A stretch of DNA of 64,000 bases, taken from Paracoccus aestuariivivens. GTDB taxonomy: Bacteria > Pseudomonadota > Alphaproteobacteria > Rhodobacterales > Rhodobacteraceae. A program made the position numbers and the translations under genes. The notes under the pieces were generated by a model. The model was not told where the DNA came from, made no database searches, and saw nothing but the letters and a program-made list of their open reading frames with translations. The DNA is taken from positions 225,138 to 289,137 of the forward strand of contig NZ_WMIE01000004.1 in assembly GCF_009711225.1 (NCBI RefSeq), given 5' to 3'. Of the stretch, positions 26,780-35,674 are shown one piece after another. Every line of letters begins with the position of its first letter. Within the stretch, counting starts at the first letter, position 1.

Positions 26780-27121
26780 ATGACCGAAACGTTGCCGCCA
26801 TGCCCCGAATGTTCGTCCGCCTATGCCTATCAGGTAGATGCCCTGCTGATCTGCCCCGAATGTGGCCATGAATGGTCGCCCGAGACCGTTAGTGAGGCCG
26901 CATCGGAAGTGCGTGACAGCGTGGGCAACCTGCTGCAGGACGGCGACACGGTCACGGTGATCAAAGACCTGAAGGTGAAGGGGTCGTCGCTGGTCGTGAA
27001 AGTCGGCACGAAGGTGCGCGGCATCAGACTGGTTTCGGGCGATCACGACATCGACTGCAAGATTTCCGGTATCGGCCAGATGGGGCTGAAGTCTCAGTTC
27101 GTGAAGAAGGTTCCGGATTAA
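26780..27121 (+). CDS. PhnA-family zinc-ribbon protein (YjdM-like)
   Basis: A 113-residue protein with an N-terminal zinc ribbon (CPEC at 8-11 and CPEC at 25-28) followed by the PhnA domain: DSVGNLLQDGDTVTVIKDLKVKGSSLVVKVGTKVRGIRLV. The full family length is present. Despite the name, PhnA/YjdM is not needed for phosphonate use in E. coli; its function is unclear. It stands alone between the FMN reductase and a two-gene transporter. Confidence 0.9.
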   Translation: MTETLPPCPECSSAYAYQVDALLICPECGHEWSPETVSEAASEVRDSVGNLLQDGDTVTVIKDLKVKGSSLVVKVGTKVRGIRLVSGDHDIDCKISGIGQMGLKSQFVKKVPD

Positions 27122-27217
27122 AGCGGTAAGCGGGAATTGTCGGGCTTCACACATTCGGGCGTCTGACACCGGCAACTCGGCCATAGTCCGGACGCTAACC
27201 GCCGCTAGGAGGCAGAC

Positions 27218-27712
27218 TTGCCCGACACAAGTTCCCGCATCGCCCGTCCTCGCTTGATCGAGATCATTGCCGCGCTGGCCACGGGCGGCCTTCTGACGCT
27301 GATGGTGCTCTCCAATAGCATGATGGCGGCTCACACGACGCCACTGTTTTCGTCTTTGACGGCGCATGGGGTCGGGTCGGTTGTCGCGGGCATCGCGCTT
27401 TGGGGCGTCTGGCTCTTGCGGCGTGGTCAAGCGGAACCCATAGCGAAGCGGCACATCCCGCTTTGGGCCTATCTGGGCGGCATTTCCGGCGCGCTGACAG
27501 TGATCATCACCTCATCAACGGCAAACTCGGCTTTGGCACTGACCGGCACACTGGCTCTGGGCTTGGCGGGGCAAGTGGTCCTTGCCTTGATCTTTGACGT
27601 TTTTGGTGCCATGGGGATCGAACGGCGATTGCCCCGTAAAAATGACCTGATCGCCTTGGCCGCCATCATCGCCGGAACGATCCTGATCATCTTCGCCCGA
27701 GGCGCGAGCTAA
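27218..27712 (+). CDS. DMT-family membrane protein, DUF606/YdcZ type (first half)
   Basis: A 164-residue protein with five hydrophobic segments and the YdcZ pattern PLWAYLGGISGALTVIITSSTANSALALTGTLALGLAGQVV. The start is a TTG at 27218 behind AGGAGG. Its stop overlaps the start of a second, similar protein (TAATG). DUF606 proteins are five-helix half-transporters of the drug/metabolite superfamily that work as pairs. Substrate unknown. Confidence 0.82.
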   Translation: MPDTSSRIARPRLIEIIAALATGGLLTLMVLSNSMMAAHTTPLFSSLTAHGVGSVVAGIALWGVWLLRRGQAEPIAKRHIPLWAYLGGISGALTVIITSSTANSALALTGTLALGLAGQVVLALIFDVFGAMGIERRLPRKNDLIALAAIIAGTILIIFARGAS

Positions 27713-28131
27713 TGGCGCTGATCATTCTTCTGGCATTCGGCGCGGGCATGCTGATTACCCTGTCGCGCCAGATCAACGGTCGCCTGGCGATCGAGACCTC
27801 GGCGCTGCAATCCTCATTCTGGAACCACCTCGTCGGCTTCGCCGCCTTGGCTATTGTCACCATGGTCGCGGGCAGCTTCTGGCCCGAGGGCGCTGGCGGT
27901 GCCCCTTGGTTCGCTTGGATCGGTGGCATCATGGGCGTGGCATTCGTCGGCCTTGGCAGTTGGCTGATCCCCCGTCTCGGCGCAGCAATGACCGGAGCCT
28001 TGCTGGTCGCGGGCCAGATGCTGACAGGCGTCGTCTTGGACCTTGCCCGAGGTCAAAACACGATCATCTGGATGCAGATCGGCGGCGTCATCCTGATCCT
28101 TCTTGGCGTATTCATCAGCCGCAAGAAATGA
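27712..28131 (+). CDS. DMT-family membrane protein, DUF606/YdcZ type (second half)
   Basis: A 139-residue, five-segment membrane protein: AGMLITLSRQINGRLAIETSALQSSFWNHLVGF, a WFAWIGGIMGVAFVGLGSWLIPRLGAA segment, and ALLVAGQMLTGVVLDLARGQ. It is a second YdcZ-type half, coupled to the preceding one by overlapping stop and start codons. The two probably make an antiparallel heterodimeric exporter or importer. Confidence 0.82.
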   Translation: MALIILLAFGAGMLITLSRQINGRLAIETSALQSSFWNHLVGFAALAIVTMVAGSFWPEGAGGAPWFAWIGGIMGVAFVGLGSWLIPRLGAAMTGALLVAGQMLTGVVLDLARGQNTIIWMQIGGVILILLGVFISRKK

Positions 28132-28468
28132 ACCCCGAACAAAATCTTAAGTCGCGACCTGCCCTTTCAGGCAGATATTGCCGCTTTCCAGTGCAAACCG
28201 TCGGCAAGGTGACACTTCTCTACCCACTTAGAAGTTATAGCTGCGGTCAGTACCCGAGCATATGAAAAGACCGGCTCGGTTAACCTTGTATCGAGTATTC
28301 TTGTTTGTTTCGTCTTTTCATGTGGCGGGGTGACTTGCGTCGCCCCGCTTTGCACCCAATAATCAAGATAACATACCGCCCTTCAAGACCTCTGGAATTA
28401 CGGCTTGCCATTATGTCTCGAGCAGTTCGTCGAAACCGCCCTGACGCTTTTCTCAAAGAGCAGACGTA
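28132..28468 (+). other. Intergenic stretch with a compact two-stem element, possible small RNA
   Basis: No protein gene is supported. A 13-bp stem (28259-28271 with 28312-28324, one U-G pair; arms contain ATGAAAAGAC and GTCTTTTCAT) encloses about 40 bases. It is followed without gap by GCGGGGTGAC-TTGC-GTCGCCCCGC (28325-28348) and a short TTT. The arrangement resembles the 3' part of a small RNA or a leader/terminator upstream of the Crp/Fnr gene at 28469. A weaker stem (CTGCC/GGCAG, 28159-28174) may end the DMT operon. Confidence 0.4.
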
Positions 28469-29128
28469 ATGGACCTGCCGTATACTGACGGGCATCTGAT
28501 CGATGCCGAGTTGCTGAACGGCCTAACCGACGCACAGAAGCGGGCATTCCTGTCCGATTGCCAGATCCGTGAATTTCCGTCTCCCAAGGATATACTTCTG
28601 CAAGGCGAGACGACCGACCTTTTCTATCTGGTGGATCGCGGGCAGGTCGAAGTCACCTATATCGACAACCACGGCAATTCGATAATCGTTCATCTCGCCG
28701 GCCCGGGCGAAATATTGGGCGAAATTGAAGCCTTGTCGCACCGACCCTGCGCCGCGACATGTCGGGCACTGGCAAATTCAAGCCTTCTTGTCTGCAATAC
28801 GGCCGCTGTTCTCAAGCATGTCCCGCCGCAGCAGTTGATCATCAACCTTGCAGGATTGCTGCATGATCGATTGGCGCGCGACAATCGCCAGCGCTCGGTC
28901 GATAACTATCTGACGGCTGACCAGCGGATCGACCATTACCTGCATCAATTCTCTTCGGAATTGCAGCCCGAACTGTTTATCAGCCAAGCCTATCTCGCCA
29001 CGCTTGCCGGTTGCACACGCCAGACGGTGAACCGCCGCATCGGCAATTTGCGCCAACAGGGAATCGTCGAGATCAGCAGAGGCAGGATCCGCGTGTTGAA
29101 ACGCGACGCCCTACAAGGAAATCCCTGA
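28469..29128 (+). CDS. Crp/Fnr-family transcriptional regulator
   Basis: A 219-residue regulator. The cyclic-nucleotide-type beta-barrel (about 20-135; LAGPGEILGEIEALSHRP resembles the phosphate-binding cassette) is followed by a long helix and a Crp winged helix (ISQAYLATLAGCTRQTVNRRIGNLRQQGIVEI). The N-terminal cysteine set that holds the Fe-S cluster in FNR is absent, so it is not a standard oxygen sensor. It precedes the second peptide-type ABC operon by 293 bp and might regulate it. The gap 29129-29421 shows no gene. Confidence 0.85.
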   Translation: MDLPYTDGHLIDAELLNGLTDAQKRAFLSDCQIREFPSPKDILLQGETTDLFYLVDRGQVEVTYIDNHGNSIIVHLAGPGEILGEIEALSHRPCAATCRALANSSLLVCNTAAVLKHVPPQQLIINLAGLLHDRLARDNRQRSVDNYLTADQRIDHYLHQFSSELQPELFISQAYLATLAGCTRQTVNRRIGNLRQQGIVEISRGRIRVLKRDALQGNP

Positions 29129-29421
29129 TCCGCCGGGCGACACTGTAATCGCAGCCGACATAAAGCCGCTTATACCGAAGGGATAGCCGCCAAAGCGGAA
29201 TGTCGCGACACACGATCCCTATTCTGCACGGGAAGGTTCCGAATCGTCGCGGCCCACGCTTAGCGCTTTCTGTCAGCGATTGGCAGAAAACTCCGGCACA
29301 ACCATTTGAAACTGCAAATAATCAAGGCAATTCGATTCCGGCCATCCAGGACCAACGACGCATTCTGTGGCTGCCCCTGCTCTCTGACCAAACTGGAGAA
29401 AACGGGAAAGGACAGGGAAGC

Positions 29422-31020
29422 ATGTTTATCAGAATTGCCCGACATCTTGCCTTTGCAGGCATGCTGTCGCTTTCGGCGGGGATTGCACAGGCCCAAGGCA
29501 CGCTGCGGATTGGCATGACCGCGTCGGACATTCCGCTGACGACCGGCCAACCCGATCAGGGCGGCGAAGGCCTGCGTTTCATCGGCTATACGGTCTATGA
29601 TGCGCTGATCAACTGGGATCTTTCCGCCGTCGACCATGCTGCCGGTCTTGTCCCGGGACTGGCGACCGAATGGTCGGTAGATGAAGCCGACAAAACCAAG
29701 TGGATTTTCAAGATCCGCGAGGGGGTGAAGTTCCACGATGGATCGACGCTCAAGGCTCAGGATATCGTCTGGAATTTCGACAAGCTTCTGAACGACAAAG
29801 CGCCGCAATACGATCCACGCCAGTCGGCACAGGGAAAATCCCGCATTCCCGCCGTCGCCAGCTACCGCGCCATCGACGACCAGACGCTTGAGATCATCAC
29901 CAAGTCTCCGGATGCCACATTGCCGTACCAATTGGCCTGGATCATGGTGTCCTCGCCCGCGAACTGGGAGGCGCAGGGCAAAAGCTGGGAAGCCGTCGCA
30001 GCCAACCCCTCGGGGACCGGTCCATGGAAAATGACCGCCTTTGTCCCACGCGAAAAGGCCGAGATGGTCCCTAATACCGAATACTGGGACCAACCACGAG
30101 TACCCAAGCTGGACAAACTGGTCCTGATCCCACTGGCCGAACCGAATGCCCGCGCCAATGCCTTGCTGTCGGGACAGGTCGACTGGATCGAGGCCCCCGC
30201 CCCCGACATGGTTCCGATGATGCAGGGTCAGGGCTTCAACATCACGCAGAACGAATATCCGCATAACTGGACGTGGCACCTGTCTCGGTTGGAAGGTTCG
30301 CCATGGAACGATGAACGTATCCGCAAGGCCGCAAACCTTGCGGTTGATCGCGAGGGCCTTAGCGTTTTGCTGGGGGGGCTGATGGTTCCCGCCAAAGGCT
30401 TCATGCCTCCGTCCTCGCCTTGGTTCGGCAAGCCGACATTCGAGGTGAAATACGACCCCGAAGCCGCCGCCGCCCTGCTGAAAGAGGCGGGCTACGGGCC
30501 GGACAACCGGCTGAAGGTCAAGGCGCTGATTTCGCCTTCGGGCTCGGGCCAGATGCTGCCCTTGCCCATGAACGAATATATCCAGCAGAACCTTGCGGCC
30601 ATCGGCATCGACGTCGAGTTCATGGTCGTCGAGTGGAACCAGATGATCAACCTGTGGCGCGCGGGTGCTGCCGATCCTTCGGTCGAAGGCTCGCAATCGA
30701 TCAACTTCACCTATTCGATTCAGGATCCTTTCGTCGGATTCATCCGCCATGTCCAATGCGATCTGGTTTCGCCGAACGGCACCAACTGGGGACATTATTG
30801 CGATCAGGAAATGGAGGGGCTTTTCAAGGACATTCGCAATACCTTCGACCCCGAAGCACAAACGGCAGTGATGCAGAAGGTGCATGAGAAGTTCGTCAAC
30901 GAGGCGCTGTTCCTGATGGTCGCCCATGACGTCGCGCCGCGCGCCCTTAGCCCCAAGGTCAAGGGCTACAATCAGGCGCAAAGCTGGAACCAGGACTTCT
31001 CTCCGATCACCATCGAGTAA
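29422..31020 (+). CDS. ABC importer substrate-binding protein, SBP_bac_5 family
   Basis: A 532-residue secreted receptor with a Sec signal (IRIARHLAFAGMLSLSAGIAQAQG). The family region is TVYDALINWD, then WIFKIREGVKFHDGSTLKAQDIVWNFDKLL. The start at 29422 was chosen because AGGGAAG lies just upstream and the signal peptide begins there; the open frame extends upstream without a ribosome site. First of five ABC genes. Adjacent racemase-like and amidohydrolase-like genes suggest an amide, ureido or D-amino compound as ligand, which is inference. Confidence 0.88.
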   Translation: MFIRIARHLAFAGMLSLSAGIAQAQGTLRIGMTASDIPLTTGQPDQGGEGLRFIGYTVYDALINWDLSAVDHAAGLVPGLATEWSVDEADKTKWIFKIREGVKFHDGSTLKAQDIVWNFDKLLNDKAPQYDPRQSAQGKSRIPAVASYRAIDDQTLEIITKSPDATLPYQLAWIMVSSPANWEAQGKSWEAVAANPSGTGPWKMTAFVPREKAEMVPNTEYWDQPRVPKLDKLVLIPLAEPNARANALLSGQVDWIEAPAPDMVPMMQGQGFNITQNEYPHNWTWHLSRLEGSPWNDERIRKAANLAVDREGLSVLLGGLMVPAKGFMPPSSPWFGKPTFEVKYDPEAAAALLKEAGYGPDNRLKVKALISPSGSGQMLPLPMNEYIQQNLAAIGIDVEFMVVEWNQMINLWRAGAADPSVEGSQSINFTYSIQDPFVGFIRHVQCDLVSPNGTNWGHYCDQEMEGLFKDIRNTFDPEAQTAVMQKVHEKFVNEALFLMVAHDVAPRALSPKVKGYNQAQSWNQDFSPITIE

Positions 31021-31132
31021 TGGTCCTCCGGCGGGGCAGCCGGTTTGCCCCGCCATCCGGAATGCGATTGCGGAGGCCCGCTTCGCCTCATCCCGCCGCG
31101 CGCGACTGCGCCAAGCCAGACGGACCGAGCCT

Positions 31133-32086
31133 ATGTTCGCCTATGTCATTCGACGATTACTTCTCGTGCTGCCCGTGGCATTCGGTGTCAGCATCATCTG
31201 CTTCCTGCTGGTCCATATCGCCCCCGGAGACCCGTTGACCGCCATCATGGCAGTCGACGCCACCGCCGAGGAGCAAGCCGCAATGCGTGCGGCTTACGGG
31301 CTGGACCGTCCATTGCCGGTCCAGTTCCTGTTCTGGCTCGGCAACCTGTTTCAGGGCGATCTGGGCAATTCGATCGCCACGGGCCGTCCAGTCGCCGGAG
31401 AAGTCTGGCGGGCCGTCCAGAATTCGCTGCTTCTGGCTGTTACAGCATCCCTGATCGCCTTTCCCATCGGTCTGCTTCTGGGGTTTCTGGCGGGGTATTT
31501 CCGTGACAGCTGGTTGGACAAGCTGGTCACCTCGATCGCCATCGCCGGAGTCAGCGTACCGAATTACTGGCTCGGCATGGTCCTGGTCATCATCTTCGCG
31601 GTGAAGCTTGCATGGTTACCGGCAATGGGCGCAGGTCCGGCTGGCAGCGATGGATGGACCTTTGACTGGCTGCATATCCGCCACCTGATCCTGCCCGCGA
31701 TTACACTGGCGGTCGTCCCGATCGGCATCGTCGCGCGTACAGTACGGGCGCTGGTGGGCGATATATTCCACATGGATTTCGTCATGGCCCTTTACGCCAA
31801 GGGCATGTCGAATTTCGACGTTCTGATCCACGTCATCCGCAATGCCGCAGCTACAGCGCTTTCCGTCATCGGTTTGCAGATGGGGGCATTGCTGGGCGGC
31901 TCGATCCTGATCGAAACCGTGTTCAACTGGCCCGGCTCGGGAATGCTGCTGTCGAATGCGATCTTCCAGCGTGACCTGCCGCTGCTGCAGGGCACGATCC
32001 TTGTTCTAGCGATGTTCTTCGTCACCGCGAACCTTGTGGTCGACATCCTGCAAGCGGCAATCGATCCCCGCATCAAAAGGAGCTAG
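31133..32086 (+). CDS. ABC importer permease, DppB type
   Basis: A 317-residue permease starting MFAYVIRRLLLVLPVAFGVS, with HIAPGDPLTA, ATAEEQAAMRAAYGLDRPLPVQFLFWL, and the EAA loop FVMALYAKGMSNFDVLIHVIRNA. Full DppB length with six helices. The 112-bp gap after the receptor gene is larger than within the rest of the operon; nothing clear was found in it. Confidence 0.9.
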   Translation: MFAYVIRRLLLVLPVAFGVSIICFLLVHIAPGDPLTAIMAVDATAEEQAAMRAAYGLDRPLPVQFLFWLGNLFQGDLGNSIATGRPVAGEVWRAVQNSLLLAVTASLIAFPIGLLLGFLAGYFRDSWLDKLVTSIAIAGVSVPNYWLGMVLVIIFAVKLAWLPAMGAGPAGSDGWTFDWLHIRHLILPAITLAVVPIGIVARTVRALVGDIFHMDFVMALYAKGMSNFDVLIHVIRNAAATALSVIGLQMGALLGGSILIETVFNWPGSGMLLSNAIFQRDLPLLQGTILVLAMFFVTANLVVDILQAAIDPRIKRS

Positions 32087-32089
32087 CCC

Positions 32090-32968
32090 ATGGCCGTCGC
32101 CGAAATCGAGCTGGCACGGACCCCGAAACGTCGCGGCTATTGGGCAGGCGTGCTGCATCGGGTCTCGGGTGATCCTGTTGCCATGGTTTGCTTCGTCGTC
32201 CTGATGGCGCTGATCCTGTCAGCGATCTTCGCCTCGTGGCTGCCGCTGCAAGACCCCTACAAGGCCTCGATGATCGCGCGGCTGAAGCCCATCGGGACCG
32301 AGGGGCATCTTCTGGGCACCGATGAGCAAGGGCGGGACATGCTGGCGCGGCTGATCTACGGGGGGCGGTTGACGCTGCTGATCGGATTGATGCCGGTCGT
32401 GGTCGCCTTTTTCATCGGCTCGGCACTGGGGATCGTCGCCGGTTATGCGGGCGGGCGGACGAACACCATCATCATGCGCACCGTGGATGTGTTCTTTGCC
32501 TTCCCCTCGGTTCTGCTCGCCATCGCGATTTCGGGGGCGCTTGGTGCGGGAATCGTGAACAGCCTCGTCTCGCTCAGCATCGTTTTCATTCCACCGATCA
32601 CCCGAGTCGCCGAAAGCGTTACTTCGGGGGTCCGATCGGCGGATTATATCGAGGCGGCCCGGGCAAGCGGCGGCAATGCACTGACGGTAATGCGGGTGCA
32701 TGTCATCGGAAACGTATTGGGACCGATCTTCGTCTATGCCTCGTCGCTGACATCTGTCTGCATGATCCTTGCCGCTGGCCTGTCCTTTCTGGGCGTGGGC
32801 GTGAAACCACCCGAGCCGGAATGGGGCCTAATGCTGAACACGCTGCGTTCGGCCATCTACATGAACCCTTGGGTCGCGGCTCTGCCGGGGCTGATGATCT
32901 TTATCACATCGCTTTGCCTGAACCTTCTGAGTGACGGGCTACGCAGCGCGATGAATGTCAAGGATTGA
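32090..32968 (+). CDS. ABC importer permease, DppC type
   Basis: A 292-residue permease with LLGTDEQGRDMLARLIYGGRLTL after the first periplasmic loop, and the EAA loop DYIEAARASGGNALTVMRVHVIGN. It starts 3 bp after the DppB gene with AAGGAG upstream. Together the two proteins form the channel of the importer. Confidence 0.9.
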   Translation: MAVAEIELARTPKRRGYWAGVLHRVSGDPVAMVCFVVLMALILSAIFASWLPLQDPYKASMIARLKPIGTEGHLLGTDEQGRDMLARLIYGGRLTLLIGLMPVVVAFFIGSALGIVAGYAGGRTNTIIMRTVDVFFAFPSVLLAIAISGALGAGIVNSLVSLSIVFIPPITRVAESVTSGVRSADYIEAARASGGNALTVMRVHVIGNVLGPIFVYASSLTSVCMILAAGLSFLGVGVKPPEPEWGLMLNTLRSAIYMNPWVAALPGLMIFITSLCLNLLSDGLRSAMNVKD

Positions 32969-32972
32969 CGCC

Positions 32973-34058
32973 ATGAGCCAGCATACCGCTCCGGACCAAA
33001 CCGAAACCTTGCCCGACACCCTGCCCGATATTGGCGGACCCGCCCAACCTCTGGTGGTCTGCCGAGATCTGAAAAAACACTTCCCGATCCATGGCGGGAT
33101 ATTGGGCCGTCAGGTCGCGACCGTGCATGCTGTGGACGGTGTCTCGTTCGAGGTCCGCAAGGGCGAGACATTGGGCGTCGTCGGCGAATCCGGTTGCGGC
33201 AAATCCACCACCGCCCGTCTGCTGATCGGCCTGATCGCGCCCGACGAGGGTAAGATCATCTTTGACGGTCAGCAATTGGGCGAGGAAATGTCGCTGCGCG
33301 AGTTACGGCGCGGCATCCAGATGGTGTTTCAGGACAGCTATGCCTCGCTGAACCCGCGGCTGACGGTCGAGGACTCCATCGCCTTCGGTCCGCGCATCAA
33401 CGGTCTGGATGACCCGCGCGGCCGTGCCCGAGAGATGATGAACCGCGTTGGTCTGGAGCCGGCCCGCTTCGCCGGACGCTATCCGCACGAGATGTCGGGC
33501 GGGCAGCGTCAGCGCGTCAACATCGCCCGCGCACTGGCCATGTCTCCGCGTCTGGTGGTGCTGGACGAAGCGGTCTCGGCGCTCGACAAATCGGTCGAGG
33601 CGCAGGTGCTGAACCTGCTGAACGACCTGCGCCGTGATCTGGGTCTGACCTATGTCTTCATCAGCCATGACCTGAACGTGGTGCGCTATATCTCGGATCG
33701 GGTGCTGGTGATGTATCTGGGCGAGGTGGTCGAGGTCGGTCCGGTTGACGAGGTTTACGCCGCGCAGGCCCATCCCTACACCGCCTCGCTTTTCGCGGCG
33801 ATGCCCTCGATGGATCCCGACCACCGGACCACCGTGCCGCCGCTATCAGGAGACCCGCCGAACCCGATCGACCCGCCGACAGGATGCCGCTTCCACACGC
33901 GCTGCCGCTATGCCGAGGACGTCTGCGCATCGGCCAAACCGTTGCTGCGGCCATTCGGCGACAGTACCGAACATTGCGCCGCCTGCCACATCCACGATCC
34001 GGAATCCGGACACAGTCTTGCCGGATCAGGCTTTCTACCCAAAGGAACGCCGCAATGA
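32973..34058 (+). CDS. ABC importer ATP-binding protein, DppF type
   Basis: A 361-residue ATPase with Walker A GESGCGKS, signature [12 protein letters not shown] and Walker [14 protein letters not shown]; the Ala in DEA replaces the usual Pro, which occurs in DppF-type subunits. The C-terminal oligopeptide/dipeptide domain has the cysteine motif [15 protein letters not shown] found near an Fe-S or metal site in some relatives. Start at 32973 is preferred over an ATG 18 bp earlier that overlaps DppC. It overlaps the next gene by 4 bp. Confidence 0.9.
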   Translation: MSQHTAPDQTETLPDTLPDIGGPAQPLVVCRDLKKHFPIHGGILGRQVATVHAVDGVSFEVRKGETLGVVGESGCGKSTTARLLIGLIAPDEGKIIFDGQQLGEEMSLRELRRGIQMVFQDSYASLNPRLTVEDSIAFGPRINGLDDPRGRAREMMNRVGLEPARFAGRYPHEMSGGQRQRVNIARALAMSPRLVVLDEAVSALDKSVEAQVLNLLNDLRRDLGLTYVFISHDLNVVRYISDRVLVMYLGEVVEVGPVDEVYAAQAHPYTASLFAAMPSMDPDHRTTVPPLSGDPPNPIDPPTGCRFHTRCRYAEDVCASAKPLLRPFGDSTEHCAACHIHDPESGHSLAGSGFLPKGTPQ

Positions 34059-35032
34059 CCGCGCTTCTGGAATTCGACCGACTGAATGTCACGTTCAAAG
34101 GCGAAAGAACAGTTTACGCCATAAACGACCTGAGCCTGAAGCTTGAGCAAGGCGAGATGCTGGTCCTGCTGGGCGAATCCGGCTCTGGAAAATCGGTGAC
34201 ACTCAAGACCTTGCTGCGGCTTCTACCACCCGCGCGGACGCAGATCTCTGGCGGGATCAAGGTCAATGGCACAGATATAATGACGCTGTCGGGCCGTTCC
34301 CTGCAAGACTATCGCGGCGGCGACGTGTCGATGGTGTTTCAGGAACCCGCCTTGGCACTTGATCCAGTCTATCGCATCGGCGACCAGATCTCGGAGGCGG
34401 TGCGGCGCAAAAAGCGGGTCTCGCGCGAGGAAGCGCGAAACGTCGCGCTGGATATGCTGCGTCGGGTACGCATCCCCTCGCCCGAGCGGCGAATGATGAA
34501 CTTTCCGCATGAGCTTTCCGGCGGGATGCGCCAGCGGGTGATGATTGCACTGGCGCTGGCCTGTCGTCCGCGCCTGTTGTTGGCGGACGAACCGACGACC
34601 GCATTGGATGCGACAGTGCAAATCCAGATCCTGTTGCTGCTGCGCGAGTTGCAGAAGGAATTCGGCATGGGAGTCATCTTCGTCACCCATGATATCGGCG
34701 TCGCAGTCGAGATCTCGGACCGGATTGCCGTGATGTATGCGGGCCAGATCATCGAAGAAGGCAGCACGCATGAGGTGATCAACGACGCCCATCACCCCTA
34801 TACACGTGGCCTTCTGGCCGCCAATCTGCATGACGTCGAGCGTGGCGAACGGCTGGAGGCGATCCCCGGTGTGCCGCCCTCGCTAGAGGAAAAACCCAAG
34901 GCCTGCTCCTTCGCGCCGCGCTGTCCGAATGCGATGCCTGAATGTCGGGACAAGCTTCCTCCGGTCATCGAGATCGGGGCAAGACGTCGGGTTGCCTGCT
35001 TTCTGGCGCAACAAGCCGTGGCGGCCGAATAA
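34055..35032 (+). CDS. ABC importer ATP-binding protein, DppD type
   Basis: A 325-residue ATPase with Walker A GESGSGKS, signature LSGGMRQRVMIA, Walker B LLADEPTTALD and FVTHDIGV. The C-terminal tail carries ACSFAPRCPNAMPECRDKLPP, the Cys-rich extension of the family. ATGA overlap with the preceding ATPase. It is the last gene of the rightward operon and converges on the racemase-like gene, 3 bp away, without an obvious terminator. Confidence 0.9.
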   Translation: MTALLEFDRLNVTFKGERTVYAINDLSLKLEQGEMLVLLGESGSGKSVTLKTLLRLLPPARTQISGGIKVNGTDIMTLSGRSLQDYRGGDVSMVFQEPALALDPVYRIGDQISEAVRRKKRVSREEARNVALDMLRRVRIPSPERRMMNFPHELSGGMRQRVMIALALACRPRLLLADEPTTALDATVQIQILLLLRELQKEFGMGVIFVTHDIGVAVEISDRIAVMYAGQIIEEGSTHEVINDAHHPYTRGLLAANLHDVERGERLEAIPGVPPSLEEKPKACSFAPRCPNAMPECRDKLPPVIEIGARRRVACFLAQQAVAAE

Positions 35033-35035
35033 CTG

Positions 35036-35674
35036 TCAGATTCCCAGCAATGCGCAGATCCGGCGCATCGCGGCTGGTACTGGCTCGATGATCGGAATCT
35101 CGAAACTGTCAGCCAGCTTGCGCGCGGCCATCGCCAAAGGCCCGCCACCGATAATGACCGCCTCGGCTCCGGCACCAATCGACTGCCTGATGGCTTGCGA
35201 CAAGGCATCCAGCAACGTCTCGGGTTGCAAGGTTAGCGCAACCGGATCGCCCTCGGTATAGGAGCAACCGATGAATTGCCGCGCAACGGCGCTAGCGGCG
35301 ACCCGATCATGGATAGCCTGATCCAGCAGAGGGGTCGTCGTGGCGATCCCGAAACGGCGACCATCCGCACCCGCCTCGAGGAAACTGGCCTCGCCGATGC
35401 CGGTGACAGGAACCGACAGGGCGCAGCGTAGATTATCGATGCCCGGATCGCCGAAAGCCGAGACAACAACCCCGCGCGTGCCCGCAGGCAAGGATTGGCC
35501 CATCGTTGCAATCGCCCGCGCACTTTCAGCCAAAGCCTGAGGTTCGGTGATCATCAACGCGCCGATCGGCGCTGTTATCCCCTGAACCGGCACATCCGGA
35601 CGTGTCGCCTGTGCAATCGTCACCATAGCCTGCGTGACCCGCGCCGAGATATTGGGATTGAGGAACTGGATCAT
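35036..35674 (-). CDS. Asp/Glu/hydantoin-racemase-like protein lacking the usual cysteines
   Basis: A 212-residue protein of the aspartate/glutamate/hydantoin racemase superfamily by N-terminal LNPNIS, GDPGIDNL and IGEASF. In racemases of this family two cysteines act as acid and base, in ACFxDPG and LGCAG contexts. Here the corresponding positions read SAFGDPG (Ala at about 73) and IIGGGPLA (Gly at 177-178). So standard two-cysteine racemisation is unlikely; a lyase, isomerase or binding role is possible. It overlaps the upstream amidohydrolase-like gene by 4 bp, so both are made together. Alignment was done by eye. Confidence 0.75.
   Translation of the reverse strand: MIQFLNPNISARVTQAMVTIAQATRPDVPVQGITAPIGALMITEPQALAESARAIATMGQSLPAGTRGVVVSAFGDPGIDNLRCALSVPVTGIGEASFLEAGADGRRFGIATTTPLLDQAIHDRVAASAVARQFIGCSYTEGDPVALTLQPETLLDALSQAIRQSIGAGAEAVIIGGGPLAMAARKLADSFEIPIIEPVPAAMRRICALLGI

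Noticed and set aside
29305..29330. FNR-box-like TTGAA...ATCAA upstream of the second ABC operon
   Set aside because: Half-sites are too far apart (about 10 bp instead of 4) for an FNR or Crp site.
29260..31056. 598-codon antisense frame opposite the ABC receptor
   Set aside because: The plus strand holds a full SBP_bac_5 protein with signal peptide; the antisense product has no recognisable fold.
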